DNA of 64,000 nucleotides, from assembly GCF_012184415.1 (NCBI RefSeq), contig NZ_VTOX01000003.1, positions 186,001 to 250,000 of the forward strand. Reading direction: 5' to 3'. The notes under the pieces are model-generated. The model saw nothing but the letters and a program-made list of their open reading frames with translations. It made no database searches and was not told the DNA's origin. Position 1 is the stretch's first letter, and every line of letters starts with the position of its first letter. Below are positions 34,341 through 42,959 of the stretch, piece by piece. Made by a program: the position numbers and the translations under genes. Source of the stretch: Ramlibacter lithotrophicus. GTDB lineage: Bacteria > Pseudomonadota > Gammaproteobacteria > Burkholderiales > Burkholderiaceae_C.

Positions 34341-35674
34341 CGGCGCGCCAGACCGCGACGGCCGGACCTTCCGCCGTCCTGGTGGCGGCCTGCGCGTCGG
34401 GCCAGGGCAAGACCACGGTGGCCGCGGCACTGGCCCGCCTGCACGCCCGCGCCGGGGCGCGGGTGCGCGCCTTCAAGTGCGGGCCCGACTTCCTGGATCC
34501 GCAGTGGCTGGCCATGGCCAGCGGTGCGCCGGTCGATTCGCTGGACCTGTGGATCAACGGCGAGGCGGACTGCGCCGCGCGACTGGCCACGGCGGCGCGC
34601 GAGGCCGACCTCGTCATCGTCGAAGGCGTGATGGGCCTGTACGACGGGCAGCCCAGCGCGGCGGACCTGGCGCAGCGCTTCGGCCTGCCGGTGCTGGCGG
34701 TGATCGATGCCGGCGCGATGGCCGGCACCTTCGCCGCGCTGGTGCACGGGCTGCGCACCTGGCGGCCGGGCCTGCCCTGGGCCGGCGTGCTGGCCAACCG
34801 GGTCGGCAGCGCGCGCCATGCGGCGATGCTGCAGGAGTCGCTGGCGCCGGACGCCGGCTGGCTCGGGCACCTGCCGCGCGGTGACGCCTTCGCCCTGCCT
34901 GAACGCCATCTCGGCCTCGCCGCGGCCGGTGAACTGCCCGATGCGCTGGCGCGGCTGGATGCCGCGGCCGATGCGCTGGCCGCCACCGCATTGGGGCAGC
35001 GGCCGCTGCGCGCCTGGCCGCACTGGCAGCCGCCGCCGTCGCCTGCCGTCGCGCCGACCGCGCCGCTGCTGGCCGGCCGGCGCATCGCCGTGGCGCGCGA
35101 CGCCGCCTTCGCCTTCGTCTACCCGGCCAACCTCGAGGTCCTGCACGCCCTGGGCGCGCAGCTCGAATTCTTCTCGCCGCTGGCCGGCGACGCCTTGCCG
35201 GCCTGCGACGCGCTGTGGCTGCCCGGCGGCTATCCCGAACTGCATGCCGGCGCCCTGGCCGCGCGCACCGAGCTGCGCGACCAGATCGCCGACCACGTCC
35301 AGGCCGGGCGCCCGCTGTGGGCCGAGTGCGGCGGCATGATGGCGCTGGCCGAGACCCTGGTCGACGGCGGGGGCGAGCGGCACCGGATGTGGGGTCTGCT
35401 GCCCGGCACTGCCGTCCTCGGCCGGCGCCTGGCTGCGCTCGGACCGCACCGGCTTCGCTTCGGCGAGGACGAACTGCGGGGCCACAGCTTCCACTGGTCG
35501 CGATTCGAGACCGACCTCGCGGCCATCGCGCTGACCGAGCCCGCGCGCGGGGCCGCCGCGGGCGCCGGCGAGCCGGTGTACCAGCGCGGCAGCCTGCGCG
35601 CGAGCTGGTTCCACCCGTGGTTTGCCTCGTCGCCGGCGCTCGCTGCGCGGCTGTTCAGCCCGGGAGCCTGGTGA
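34337..35674 (+). CDS. cobB: Cobyrinate a,c-diamide synthase
   Basis: This 445-residue ATP-dependent amidotransferase converts (hydrogeno)byrinate or cobyrinate to its a,c-diamide. The N-terminal domain has the P-loop ACASGQGKTT at about 18-27 and the KCGPDFLDPQ motif. The C-terminal domain has GGYPELH and the class I glutamine amidotransferase nucleophile in AECGGMMAL (about residue 335). The symbol cobB is used because the aerobic pathway is common in this group, but cbiA would be equally valid. The gene overlaps btuB by four bases and the kinase gene by one base. Confidence 0.88.
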   Translation: MTARQTATAGPSAVLVAACASGQGKTTVAAALARLHARAGARVRAFKCGPDFLDPQWLAMASGAPVDSLDLWINGEADCAARLATAAREADLVIVEGVMGLYDGQPSAADLAQRFGLPVLAVIDAGAMAGTFAALVHGLRTWRPGLPWAGVLANRVGSARHAAMLQESLAPDAGWLGHLPRGDAFALPERHLGLAAAGELPDALARLDAAADALAATALGQRPLRAWPHWQPPPSPAVAPTAPLLAGRRIAVARDAAFAFVYPANLEVLHALGAQLEFFSPLAGDALPACDALWLPGGYPELHAGALAARTELRDQIADHVQAGRPLWAECGGMMALAETLVDGGGERHRMWGLLPGTAVLGRRLAALGPHRLRFGEDELRGHSFHWSRFETDLAAIALTEPARGAAAGAGEPVYQRGSLRASWFHPWFASSPALAARLFSPGAW

Positions 35675-36243
35675 TGGACCCGATCGGCCACGAACTGATC
35701 CTGGGCGGCGCCAAGAGCGGCAAGTCGCGCACGGCGGAGGAACGCGCCGCGGCCTGGCTGGCCGGCGCGCCGCGACGCGAGGCACTGCTGCTGGCCACCG
35801 CCCTGGCGGGCGACGACGAGATGGCGCAACGCATCGCGCGCCACCGGGCAGCGCGCGCAGCGCGGGTGCCGGCACTGGGCACGGTCGAAGTGGCGCAGGA
35901 CCTGGCGGCGGCGCTGCGCAACCACGGCGCGGCGCACCGCCTGCTGGTGGTGGACTGCCTGACGCTGTGGCTCACGCAATGCCTGCTGCCACCGCTGGGT
36001 CCCGGCCTGGACGAGACGGCCTGGCTGGCGCGCGAAGCCGAACTGCTGGCCGCGCTGGCGGCCGGCCCGGGTCCGGTGGTCCTGGTGTCCAACGAGATCG
36101 GGCTGGGCCTGCTGCCGATGTCGCGCGAGGCACGGCGCTGCGTCGATGCCCTGGGTCTGCTGCACCAGCGGGTGGCGGCGGTGTGCCGGCGCGTCACGCT
36201 GATGGTGGCGGGCCAGCCGCTCACCGTGAAGGAGCAGCGGTGA
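35674..36243 (+). CDS. cobU: Adenosylcobinamide kinase / adenosylcobinamide-phosphate guanylyltransferase
   Basis: This 189-residue protein has the P-loop GGAKSGKSR at about 8-16. The LLLATALAGDDEMAQRIARHRAAR segment contains the active histidine region, and VLVSNEIGLGLLPMSREAR near 130-148 is diagnostic for CobU/CobP. It phosphorylates adenosylcobinamide and adds GMP, for the nucleotide-loop step with CobS. A GTG one codon upstream could also serve as start. It sits between the amidotransferase and the binding-protein gene in one overlapping operon. Confidence 0.88.
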   Translation: MDPIGHELILGGAKSGKSRTAEERAAAWLAGAPRREALLLATALAGDDEMAQRIARHRAARAARVPALGTVEVAQDLAAALRNHGAAHRLLVVDCLTLWLTQCLLPPLGPGLDETAWLAREAELLAALAAGPGPVVLVSNEIGLGLLPMSREARRCVDALGLLHQRVAAVCRRVTLMVAGQPLTVKEQR

Positions 36244-37130
36244 AGCGGCGCCCGTTGGCACGCTTCGCCATCGCCGGCCTGTGGCTGGCCGCCGCGCTCG
36301 GGTGCGGTCCCGCCGCGGCGCAGGTGGTGGAACTGCGCGACGACCGCGGCGTCGCGCACCGCTTCGCCGCGCCGCCGAAACGCATCGTCGTGCTGCTACC
36401 GTCGCTGACCGAATCGGTGTGGGCGCTGGGCGGCGGCGGGCGGCTGGTGGGGGTGGACCGCTACTCGAACTGGCCCGCGGAACTCGCGCACCTGCCGCGG
36501 CTGGGAGGCCTGGACGACGCGCAGATCGAGGCCATCGCGGCGCTGCGCCCCGACGTGGTGCTGGCCTCGACCTCCGCCCGCTCGCTCGACCGCCTGGAGG
36601 CGCTGGGCCTGCGGGTGCTGCGCCTGAAGTCGGATACCCACGCCGACGTGCGCCGCACGCTCGGCCTGCTGGCGACCCTGCTGGGAACGCCCGTCGAAGC
36701 CGAGCGCGTATGGGCCGCGCTGCAACGCGAGCTGGACGCCGCGGCCCGGCGGGTTCCCGCCGCTGCGCGCGGCCAGCGCGTCTACTTCGAGATCGGCGGC
36801 GCACCGCACGCGGCCGGCGCCAGCTCCTTCATCGGCGAAACACTGGCCCGGCTGGGCCTGTCCAACATCGTGCCGGCCGGAATGGGTCCGTTCCCGAAGC
36901 TGAATCCCGAATTCGTCGTGCGCGCCAAGCCCGATCTGGTGATGGGCGCGCAGCGCGAGCAGGAGGCCATGGCGGCCCGGCCCGGATGGTCGTCGCTGGC
37001 CGCCATCCGCAAGGGCCGCAGCTGCGCCTTCGCCACGCCGCAGTACGAACTGCTGATTCGCCCCGGGCCGCGCCTGGGCGAGGCCGCCGCCGTACTGGCC
37101 GACTGCCTGGAACGGCTGGGCCCGCCATGA
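36240..37130 (+). CDS. btuF: Cobalamin ABC transporter, substrate-binding protein (BtuF-like)
   Basis: This 296-residue periplasmic protein begins with a signal peptide (hydrophobic run at about 9-27 ending GPAAAQ). It has the BtuF/TroA-like fold with KRIVVLLPSLTESVWALGGGGRLVGVDRYSNWP near 40-72 and FIGETLARLGLSNIVP near 200-215. It passes cobalamin from the periplasm to BtuCD. The GTG start overlaps the previous stop by four bases. The riboswitch and cob neighbours make a cobalamin ligand more likely than heme or siderophore. Confidence 0.85.
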   Translation: MKRRPLARFAIAGLWLAAALGCGPAAAQVVELRDDRGVAHRFAAPPKRIVVLLPSLTESVWALGGGGRLVGVDRYSNWPAELAHLPRLGGLDDAQIEAIAALRPDVVLASTSARSLDRLEALGLRVLRLKSDTHADVRRTLGLLATLLGTPVEAERVWAALQRELDAAARRVPAAARGQRVYFEIGGAPHAAGASSFIGETLARLGLSNIVPAGMGPFPKLNPEFVVRAKPDLVMGAQREQEAMAARPGWSSLAAIRKGRSCAFATPQYELLIRPGPRLGEAAAVLADCLERLGPP

Positions 37131-38188
37131 GCAACGCCGCGGTGCGCCTGCCAGCGACCCTCGATCCCGCGACGCCGGACGCCTGCGTCGCGCGGCGGCG
37201 TCTGGCGCAGTGGCTGGCCGCCCTGACGCTGCTGGGCCTGATGGCAGGCCTGACGACGGGAGCGCACGGTTTCTCCCCTTCCGCATTCTGGGTCGAACTC
37301 CACGGCGACCAGGCCGCGCTGATCCTGGGCGAGATCCGTGCCCCGCGAACCCTCGGGGCTGCGCTCGTCGGTGCGCTGCTCGGCCTGGCCGGCGCCCTGG
37401 CGCAAGGGCTGTTCCGCAATCCGCTCGCCGACCCTTATCTGCTCGGCTCCGCCGCCGGTGCGGGCCTCGCGGTGGTGCTGGTCCTGGCGGCCGCCGCGCT
37501 GGGCGGCGTGTACCTGAGCCTGGCGACCGCGGCCTGGCTGGAACGCGTGGGCCTGGTGGCCGCGGCATTCGGCGGCGCCGTCACCGGCGTGGCGCTGACG
37601 CTCACGCTGGCGCGCGGCGCCGTCCAGACGCTCAGGCTCTTGCTGGCCGGTGTGGTCGTGGCGGTGCTGCTGGGGGCCTTGAGCGACCTCGTCACGCTGC
37701 TCTCGCCCGATGCCCTGCGCGGCAAACAGGCTTTCCTGCTGGGCAGCACCAGTTTTCTGGGCTGGCCTTCGCTGCTGCTGATGGGCGCCGGCCTGGCCGT
37801 AGCCTTGCGCACGGCCCGGCGGTTGGCGCGGGCACTGGACGCGTTGACGCTGGGCGATGACAGTGCGGCCAGCCTGGGGCTGAACCTGCCGCGCCTGCGG
37901 CTGGCGCTGGTGCTGGTCCTGAGCCTGGCCACCGCGCTGGCCGTGTCGCAGGCCGGGCTGGTGGCCTTCGTCGGCCTGGTGGCGCCGCACCTGGTGCGCC
38001 GCCACGCGCCCGGCCCCCACGGCTGGTTGCTCGCAGCCAGCGCGGCCATGGGCACGGTGCTGCTGCTTGCCGCCGACGTGCTCTCCCGCGCCGTGATCGC
38101 GCCGCAGGAACTGCCGGTCGGCGTTGTCACGGCCGTGCTGGGCGGCCTGTACCTGTTCCTGCTGCTCAAACGGAAGGCCTTCGGATGA
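37127..38188 (+). CDS. btuC: Cobalamin ABC transporter, permease (BtuC-like)
   Basis: This 353-residue inner-membrane permease of the FecCD family has about ten membrane helices. It contains the conserved LILGEIRAPRTLGAALVGALLGLAGALAQG region, FRNPLADPYLLGSAAGAG near 100-117, and VAFVGLVAPHLVRR near the end, where the ATPase contacts the permease. It forms the channel with BtuD. Start and stop codons overlap both neighbours by four bases, so the three transporter genes are co-translated. Confidence 0.88.
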   Translation: MSNAAVRLPATLDPATPDACVARRRLAQWLAALTLLGLMAGLTTGAHGFSPSAFWVELHGDQAALILGEIRAPRTLGAALVGALLGLAGALAQGLFRNPLADPYLLGSAAGAGLAVVLVLAAAALGGVYLSLATAAWLERVGLVAAAFGGAVTGVALTLTLARGAVQTLRLLLAGVVVAVLLGALSDLVTLLSPDALRGKQAFLLGSTSFLGWPSLLLMGAGLAVALRTARRLARALDALTLGDDSAASLGLNLPRLRLALVLVLSLATALAVSQAGLVAFVGLVAPHLVRRHAPGPHGWLLAASAAMGTVLLLAADVLSRAVIAPQELPVGVVTAVLGGLYLFLLLKRKAFG

Positions 38189-38967
38189 CCAGGCTCGAGG
38201 CGCTGGACGTCGGGGTCGCCTTGGGCGGGCGCACCGTGCTCGGGCCGCTGCGCGCCACGTTCGCTGGCGGCTGGACCGCGATCGTCGGCCCCAACGGCGC
38301 GGGCAAGTCCACTCTGCTGCGCGCGCTGGCCGGCCTGCAACCGCTAGCAGCGGGAAGGATTCACCTGAACGGCGTCGAGCTGCATGGGCTGGCACCGCTC
38401 GAGCGCGCCCGCCACATCGCCTGGCTCGCCCAGCAGGGCGACGTGACCGGCGAACTGACCGTGCGCGAGACCGTGGAACTCGGCCGCCTCGCGCACCTGG
38501 GGCTGATGGGGACGCCCGGCCCCGCCGACGCCGCGGCCGTGGCGCGGGCCATGGCGCTCACCGAGTGCGCCGGCTGGACCGGACGGCAGTTGCAGCAGCT
38601 CTCGGGCGGCGAGCGCCAGCGCGTGCAGCTGGCCCGGGCCCTGGCCACCGAGGCACCGCTGCTGCTGCTGGACGAGCCGACCACCCACCTGGACGCACCG
38701 CACCAGGTCGCGCTGGCGCGGCTGTTCCGCCGCCTGGCCGACGAGACGGACCCGCCGCGCGGCGTGGTCACCGTGCTGCACGACCTGGCCATCGCGCTGC
38801 GCGCCGATCGGCTGCTCGTGCTGCAACAGGGGCTGATCCGCGCCGACGGACCGCCGGCCGACCCGCAGGTGCAACAGGCCGTGGAAAGCGTATTCGGCGG
38901 CGCCGTGCACGTCGACACGGACGGCGCCGGCCGGCCGCGCGTGGCCCTGGCCCTCGATCACCATTGA
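38185..38967 (+). CDS. btuD: Cobalamin ABC transporter, ATP-binding protein (BtuD-like)
   Basis: This 260-residue ATPase has Walker A GPNGAGKST at about 35-43, signature LSGGERQRVQLARAL near 138-152 and Walker B LLLLDEPTTHLD near 158-169. A Q-loop glutamine lies in WLAQQGD. It powers the BtuC permease. Its sequence belongs to the FepC/BtuD group, which also serves siderophores and heme; the neighbouring genes settle the cobalamin role. Confidence 0.88.
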   Translation: MTRLEALDVGVALGGRTVLGPLRATFAGGWTAIVGPNGAGKSTLLRALAGLQPLAAGRIHLNGVELHGLAPLERARHIAWLAQQGDVTGELTVRETVELGRLAHLGLMGTPGPADAAAVARAMALTECAGWTGRQLQQLSGGERQRVQLARALATEAPLLLLDEPTTHLDAPHQVALARLFRRLADETDPPRGVVTVLHDLAIALRADRLLVLQQGLIRADGPPADPQVQQAVESVFGGAVHVDTDGAGRPRVALALDHH

Positions 38968-38977
38968 AGGAACGGAC

Positions 38978-39547
38978 ATGGAAATCGTTGCACCCCCGAC
39001 GGCGCCCGAACATCCCCGGCCACAGGGGCAGCGCCGCGGCCTGGTCATCGTGCACACCGGTCACGGCAAAGGCAAGAGTACGGCCGCGTTCGGGCTGGCA
39101 CTGCGCGCGCACGGCCGCGGCAAGGCCGTCAGGATCTACCAGTTCATGAAAGTGCCGACGGCGCGCTTCGGCGAGCACCGCGTGTTCGAGCAACTGGGCC
39201 TGCCGATCGAGGGCCTGGGCGACGGCTTCAGCTGGAAGAGCCGCGACCTGGCGCACAGCGCCCGGCTGGCACGCGAGGGCTGGGCCCGCGCCGAGGCCAC
39301 GCTGCGCGCCGGACAGCACTTCCTGGTGGTGCTCGACGAGATCATGTATCCGCTGCGGTATGGCTGGCTGCCGCTGCAGCCCGTGCTGCAGGCCTTGCGG
39401 GAACGGCCGGCCCATGTGCACGTGGTGCTGACCGGACGCGCGGCGCCGGCGGAGCTGATCGACCTGGCCGATACGGTCACCGAGATGGCGTTGGTGAAGC
39501 ATCACCACCACGCCGGCGTGCCGGCGCAGCGGGGGATCGAGGATTGA
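38978..39547 (+). CDS. cobO: Corrinoid adenosyltransferase
   Basis: This 189-residue ATP:cob(I)alamin adenosyltransferase is of the CobA/CobO/BtuR type. It has the P-loop-like HTGHGKGKSTAAFGLALRAHG near 25-45, then YQFMKVPTARFGE and a VLDEIMYPLRYGWL motif near 118-131. It attaches the 5'-deoxyadenosyl group to the reduced corrinoid, producing the form that B12-dependent mutases need. It has its own ribosome binding site (GAAGGAAC) ten bases after btuD. Its stop overlaps the TTG start of the next gene. Confidence 0.9.
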   Translation: MEIVAPPTAPEHPRPQGQRRGLVIVHTGHGKGKSTAAFGLALRAHGRGKAVRIYQFMKVPTARFGEHRVFEQLGLPIEGLGDGFSWKSRDLAHSARLAREGWARAEATLRAGQHFLVVLDEIMYPLRYGWLPLQPVLQALRERPAHVHVVLTGRAAPAELIDLADTVTEMALVKHHHHAGVPAQRGIED

Positions 39548-40461
39548 GCGACGAACCGGTCATGGTCGTCGCCGGGGCACTCGTCGTGGCGTGGCTGCTG
39601 GATGCTGCATTCGGCGAACCGCGCAACGCCTGGCATCCCGTGGCCTGGCTCGGACGCCTGCTCTCGGCGCTGGGCCAGCCCCTGCCCGGCTGGCCGCCCC
39701 CGGTGGCTCTGGCAGCCGGAGCCGGCCTGTGGCTGGCCACCGCAGGCACCATCGGCGCCGCGGCACGGTGGCTCGAGGTCACGCTGCTGGAATGGCCCGC
39801 CTGGGCCGGCGTGCCGCTGCTGGCGCTGGCGCTCAAGCCAACGTTCGCCTGGCGCATGTTGCGCGAGGAGGTGGCGGCGGTGGAAGTTGCGCTGGCGAGC
39901 GGCCTGCCCTGCGCGCGCAAGCGGCTGGCGGGCCTGTGCAGCCGTGACGTGGGCGGCTTCGACGCGACCGCCGTGCGTGAAACGGCGCTCGAGACGCTGG
40001 CCGAGAACCTCAACGACTCGGTGGTGGCGCCGCTCTTCTGGTACGCGGTAGCCGGCCTGCCGGGCGCCTGGGTCTGGCGCGCGGTGAACACGATGGACGC
40101 GCTGTGGGGCTACCACGGCCGCTGGGAATGGGCCGGCAAATGCGCAGCCCGGGCCGACGATCTGCTGGCCTGGCTGCCGGCCCGCATTACGGCAGCCTTG
40201 CTGTGGCGCCCCGGCGTGCAGCCGGCGGCCTTGCGCCGCGAGGCCGCGACCACGCCATCGCCCAACGGCGGCTGGCCGATGGCCGCAATGGCGCTGCGGC
40301 TGGGCATTCGCCTGAGCAAGCCGGGCGTGTACGTGCTGCATCCCGGCGGCGACCAGGCGCGCTCCGGCCATATGGCGCAGGCGCTGCGCGCGGCGGGCCA
40401 CGCTGCCGCCCTGGCCGCCGCGCTGGCCCTGGGCGTGCTGTTGTGGCGGGGTGCGGCATGA
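39544..40461 (+). CDS. cbiB: Adenosylcobinamide-phosphate synthase
   Basis: This 305-residue integral membrane protein of the CbiB/CobD family attaches the aminopropanol arm to adenosylcobyrate. Signatures are LLDAAFGEPRNAWHPVAWLG near 19-38, ETALETLAENLNDSVVAPLFWYAVAGLPGAW near 145-175 and RAVNTMDALWGY. It uses a TTG start that overlaps the cobO stop by four bases; an ATG six codons later is possible. The C-terminus has two hydrophobic runs. The gene symbol cobD is used for it in the aerobic nomenclature. Confidence 0.88.
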   Translation: MSDEPVMVVAGALVVAWLLDAAFGEPRNAWHPVAWLGRLLSALGQPLPGWPPPVALAAGAGLWLATAGTIGAAARWLEVTLLEWPAWAGVPLLALALKPTFAWRMLREEVAAVEVALASGLPCARKRLAGLCSRDVGGFDATAVRETALETLAENLNDSVVAPLFWYAVAGLPGAWVWRAVNTMDALWGYHGRWEWAGKCAARADDLLAWLPARITAALLWRPGVQPAALRREAATTPSPNGGWPMAAMALRLGIRLSKPGVYVLHPGGDQARSGHMAQALRAAGHAAALAAALALGVLLWRGAA

Positions 40462-41462
40462 ACCAGGACGGGCGTTGCCACGGCGGACCGGACCGAGCGT
40501 TCGCGGCCCGTTGGGACTTCTCCACCTGCGCCAATGCCGCCGGCCCCTGCCCCGCCGTGCTGGCAGCCGTGCGCGCAGCCGACCCGGCGCGCTACCCCGA
40601 TCCCGATTGCGCCGTCGTGCGCGAGCGACTGGCCGCGCTGCACGGCGTCCCCGCGCATCGCATCCTGCTGGCCGCCAGCGCCAGCGAGTTCGTGCAGCGT
40701 GTGACGGCCGTCGGTGGGCGCCTGTGGCCCGGACCGGTCGCAGTGCCGCGCCATGCCTACGGCGACTATGCAGCCGCCGCGCGCGCATGGGGCCGCGCCT
40801 TGCAGTCCGATGCAGCGGGGCCGGCCGTGCCGGCGCTGCGCTGGTGCGCCGAGCCGTCCAGCCCGCTCGGCGACGACGCCGCCCCGCCCCCAGACCCGCA
40901 GCGCGTGCCCACCGTGCTGGACGCGGTGTACGCGCCGCTGCGCCTGCATGGTCCCGGCCGCTGGCAGGACTCCGACCGCTCCGGCGTGTTCGTGCTGCAC
41001 AGTCCCAACAAGGCGCTCGGCCTGTGCGGCGTCCGCGGCGCCTACGCGGTGGCACCGGAACGAGCCGGCTGGGACGTCGCAGCCTGGTGCCGCGCGCTCG
41101 AGGCGGCGCTGCCGTCCTGGCCGCTGGGCGCGCACGGCGTAGCCATGCTCGGCGCCTGGGCCTCGGGCGAAGTGCAGCAGTGGGTGCGCGACACGCGGCC
41201 GCGCCTGGCCGCCTGGAAGCAGGCCCTGGCGCAGGCGCTGGCCGCCCGCGATTTCGAGGTACGCGCGAGCGGCACGCCGTTCTTCTGCGTGCGCCCGCCG
41301 CGGCCGCTGGCCGCCGACCGGCTGCACCCCTATGACATCGCCGTGCGCGACGCGGCCTCGTTCGGTCTGGCCGGCTGGTGGCGCGTCTCGGCACAGCCGC
41401 CGGCCGCGATCGGCGCACTGGCCTCGGCGCTGGACGCGCTGTCGAGAAAGGACCGCCCATGA
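40458..41462 (+). CDS. cobC: Threonine-phosphate decarboxylase-like PLP enzyme (aminotransferase class I/II fold)
   Basis: This 334-residue protein is a PLP-dependent aminotransferase-fold enzyme at the position of CobC/CobD, which supplies (R)-1-amino-2-propanol phosphate to the pathway. The PLP lysine is in HSPNKALGLCGVRG near residue 180, and the N-terminal FSTCANAAGPCPAVLAAVRA resembles the FS-x-N-x-N start of the family. The usual NP is replaced by AA in that motif. I rely on both family resemblance and operon context. Note that cobC is also used for the unrelated phosphatase encoded at 44795. Confidence 0.8.
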   Translation: MNQDGRCHGGPDRAFAARWDFSTCANAAGPCPAVLAAVRAADPARYPDPDCAVVRERLAALHGVPAHRILLAASASEFVQRVTAVGGRLWPGPVAVPRHAYGDYAAAARAWGRALQSDAAGPAVPALRWCAEPSSPLGDDAAPPPDPQRVPTVLDAVYAPLRLHGPGRWQDSDRSGVFVLHSPNKALGLCGVRGAYAVAPERAGWDVAAWCRALEAALPSWPLGAHGVAMLGAWASGEVQQWVRDTRPRLAAWKQALAQALAARDFEVRASGTPFFCVRPPRPLAADRLHPYDIAVRDAASFGLAGWWRVSAQPPAAIGALASALDALSRKDRP

Positions 41463-42913
41463 AATCGGCACTGATGGTGTGGGGCGCCAGCAGCGGCGCC
41501 GGCAAGAGCCTGCTGGCCACCGCGCTGTGCCGCTGGGCGGCACGCCAGGGACTGGACGTGGCGCCGTTCAAGGCGCAGAACATGAGCAACAACGCCCGGG
41601 TGGTCCCGGCACCGGACGGCGCCTGGGGCGAAATCGGCGCTGCGCAGTATTTCCAGGCCCTGGCGGCGCGCGTGACGCCGACGGTGGACATGAATCCGGT
41701 GCTGCTCAAGCCCGAAGGCGACGTGGCCAGCCAGGTAGTGCTGCACGGCCGCGTCGACGCCGCGCTGTCGCGGCAACCCTGGCGGGAACGCAGCGCGGCG
41801 CTGGCCGCGGCTGCGCGCGCCAGTTTCGACCGGCTGGCCGCACGCCACGAGCTGCTGGTGATCGAAGGCGCCGGTTCGCCGGCGGAAATCAACCTCGCGC
41901 CGCAGGACTACGTCAACCTGGGAACCGCCCGCTGGGCCCGGGCGGCGGGCCGGCTGCGGGCCTGGCTGGTGGCGGACATCGACCGCGGCGGCGCCTTCGC
42001 CCACCTGCACGGGACCTGGGCGCTGCTGCCAGACGATCTGCGCGCGCACCTGCAGGGATTCGTGCTCAACAAGTTTCGCGGCGACGCCGCGCTGCTGGCG
42101 CCCGGACCCCAGCGCCTGCAGCAACTCACGGGCGTACGGGTGCTGGGCGTGCTGCCCATGCGGCGCGATCACGGCTTGCCCGAGGAAGACGGCGTCTACG
42201 CCGCGCCGAGTGCCGCCGACGGGCCGCGTGTGGCCATCGTCGCCGGCCCGCACGCCAGCAACGTCGACGAATTCCAGCCCTTGGCGCATGCCTGCCGCCT
42301 GCGCTGGGCACGCACGGCCGCGGAGCTCGAGGACGCGGACTGGCTGATCCTGCCGGGCTCCAAGCAGGTCAGCGGCGACCTGGCGTGGTTGCGCTCCCAT
42401 GGGCTGGACCGGGCGATCCTGCGGCACGCGCACGCCGGCCGGCGCGTGCTGGGCGTGTGCGGCGGCCTGCAGTTGCTGGGCCGGGTCCTGGACGATCCCG
42501 AAGGCGTCGACGGCCAGGCTCACGGTCCGCTGCGCGGCTTGGGGCTGCTGCCCTTGGCCACCCGGTATGCGCAGCCGAAGCGGCTGATCGCGGCCCCGGT
42601 GTGTTTCGGTGCGCTCCGCCCGCCCTGGGATGCACTGTCCGGCTTGCGCGTGCCGGCGTACGAGATCCGCAACGGCAGCAGCATCGCCCGCGCCTCGGCT
42701 GAGGCGGCGCTGCACGCCGACAACGGCGACGCCATCGGCTGGCAGGCCGGCAGCGTGCTCGGCGTCTACGCGCACGGCCTGTTCGAAGCACCGGCCGTCA
42801 TGCGCGCGCTGCTCGGCGCCGCCGTGCCGACGCTGGACGCCAGCCTGGACACGCTGGCGGACCTGCTGCAGGACCACATGGACCCCGGCGCCCTGCATTC
42901 GCTGCTGCCGTGA
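41459..42913 (+). CDS. cobQ: Cobyric acid synthase
   Basis: This 484-residue glutamine-dependent amidotransferase amidates four carboxyl groups of adenosylcobyrinate a,c-diamide. The N-terminal ATP-binding domain has WGASSGAGKSLLATALCR near 8-25 and PFKAQNMSNNARV near 38-50. The C-terminal class I amidotransferase domain has ILPGSKQVSGDLAWLR and the nucleophile in GVCGGLQLLG (about residue 335), and AHGLFE closes the active site. It overlaps the preceding decarboxylase gene by four bases. Confidence 0.9.
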   Translation: MKSALMVWGASSGAGKSLLATALCRWAARQGLDVAPFKAQNMSNNARVVPAPDGAWGEIGAAQYFQALAARVTPTVDMNPVLLKPEGDVASQVVLHGRVDAALSRQPWRERSAALAAAARASFDRLAARHELLVIEGAGSPAEINLAPQDYVNLGTARWARAAGRLRAWLVADIDRGGAFAHLHGTWALLPDDLRAHLQGFVLNKFRGDAALLAPGPQRLQQLTGVRVLGVLPMRRDHGLPEEDGVYAAPSAADGPRVAIVAGPHASNVDEFQPLAHACRLRWARTAAELEDADWLILPGSKQVSGDLAWLRSHGLDRAILRHAHAGRRVLGVCGGLQLLGRVLDDPEGVDGQAHGPLRGLGLLPLATRYAQPKRLIAAPVCFGALRPPWDALSGLRVPAYEIRNGSSIARASAEAALHADNGDAIGWQAGSVLGVYAHGLFEAPAVMRALLGAAVPTLDASLDTLADLLQDHMDPGALHSLLP

Positions 42914-42928
42914 ACCGCCACCATCGCA

Positions 42929-42959
42929 ACCACGACCATGATCAAGACCACGACCATGA
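42929..42959 (+). repeat. Short direct repeat at the cobT 5' end
   Basis: ACCACGACCATGA occurs twice, at 42929-42941 and 42947-42959, with a period of 18 bases. Each copy contains an ATG in the cobT frame, so the repeat duplicates the start region. A ribosome binding site is not clear before either ATG. Confidence 0.8.
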
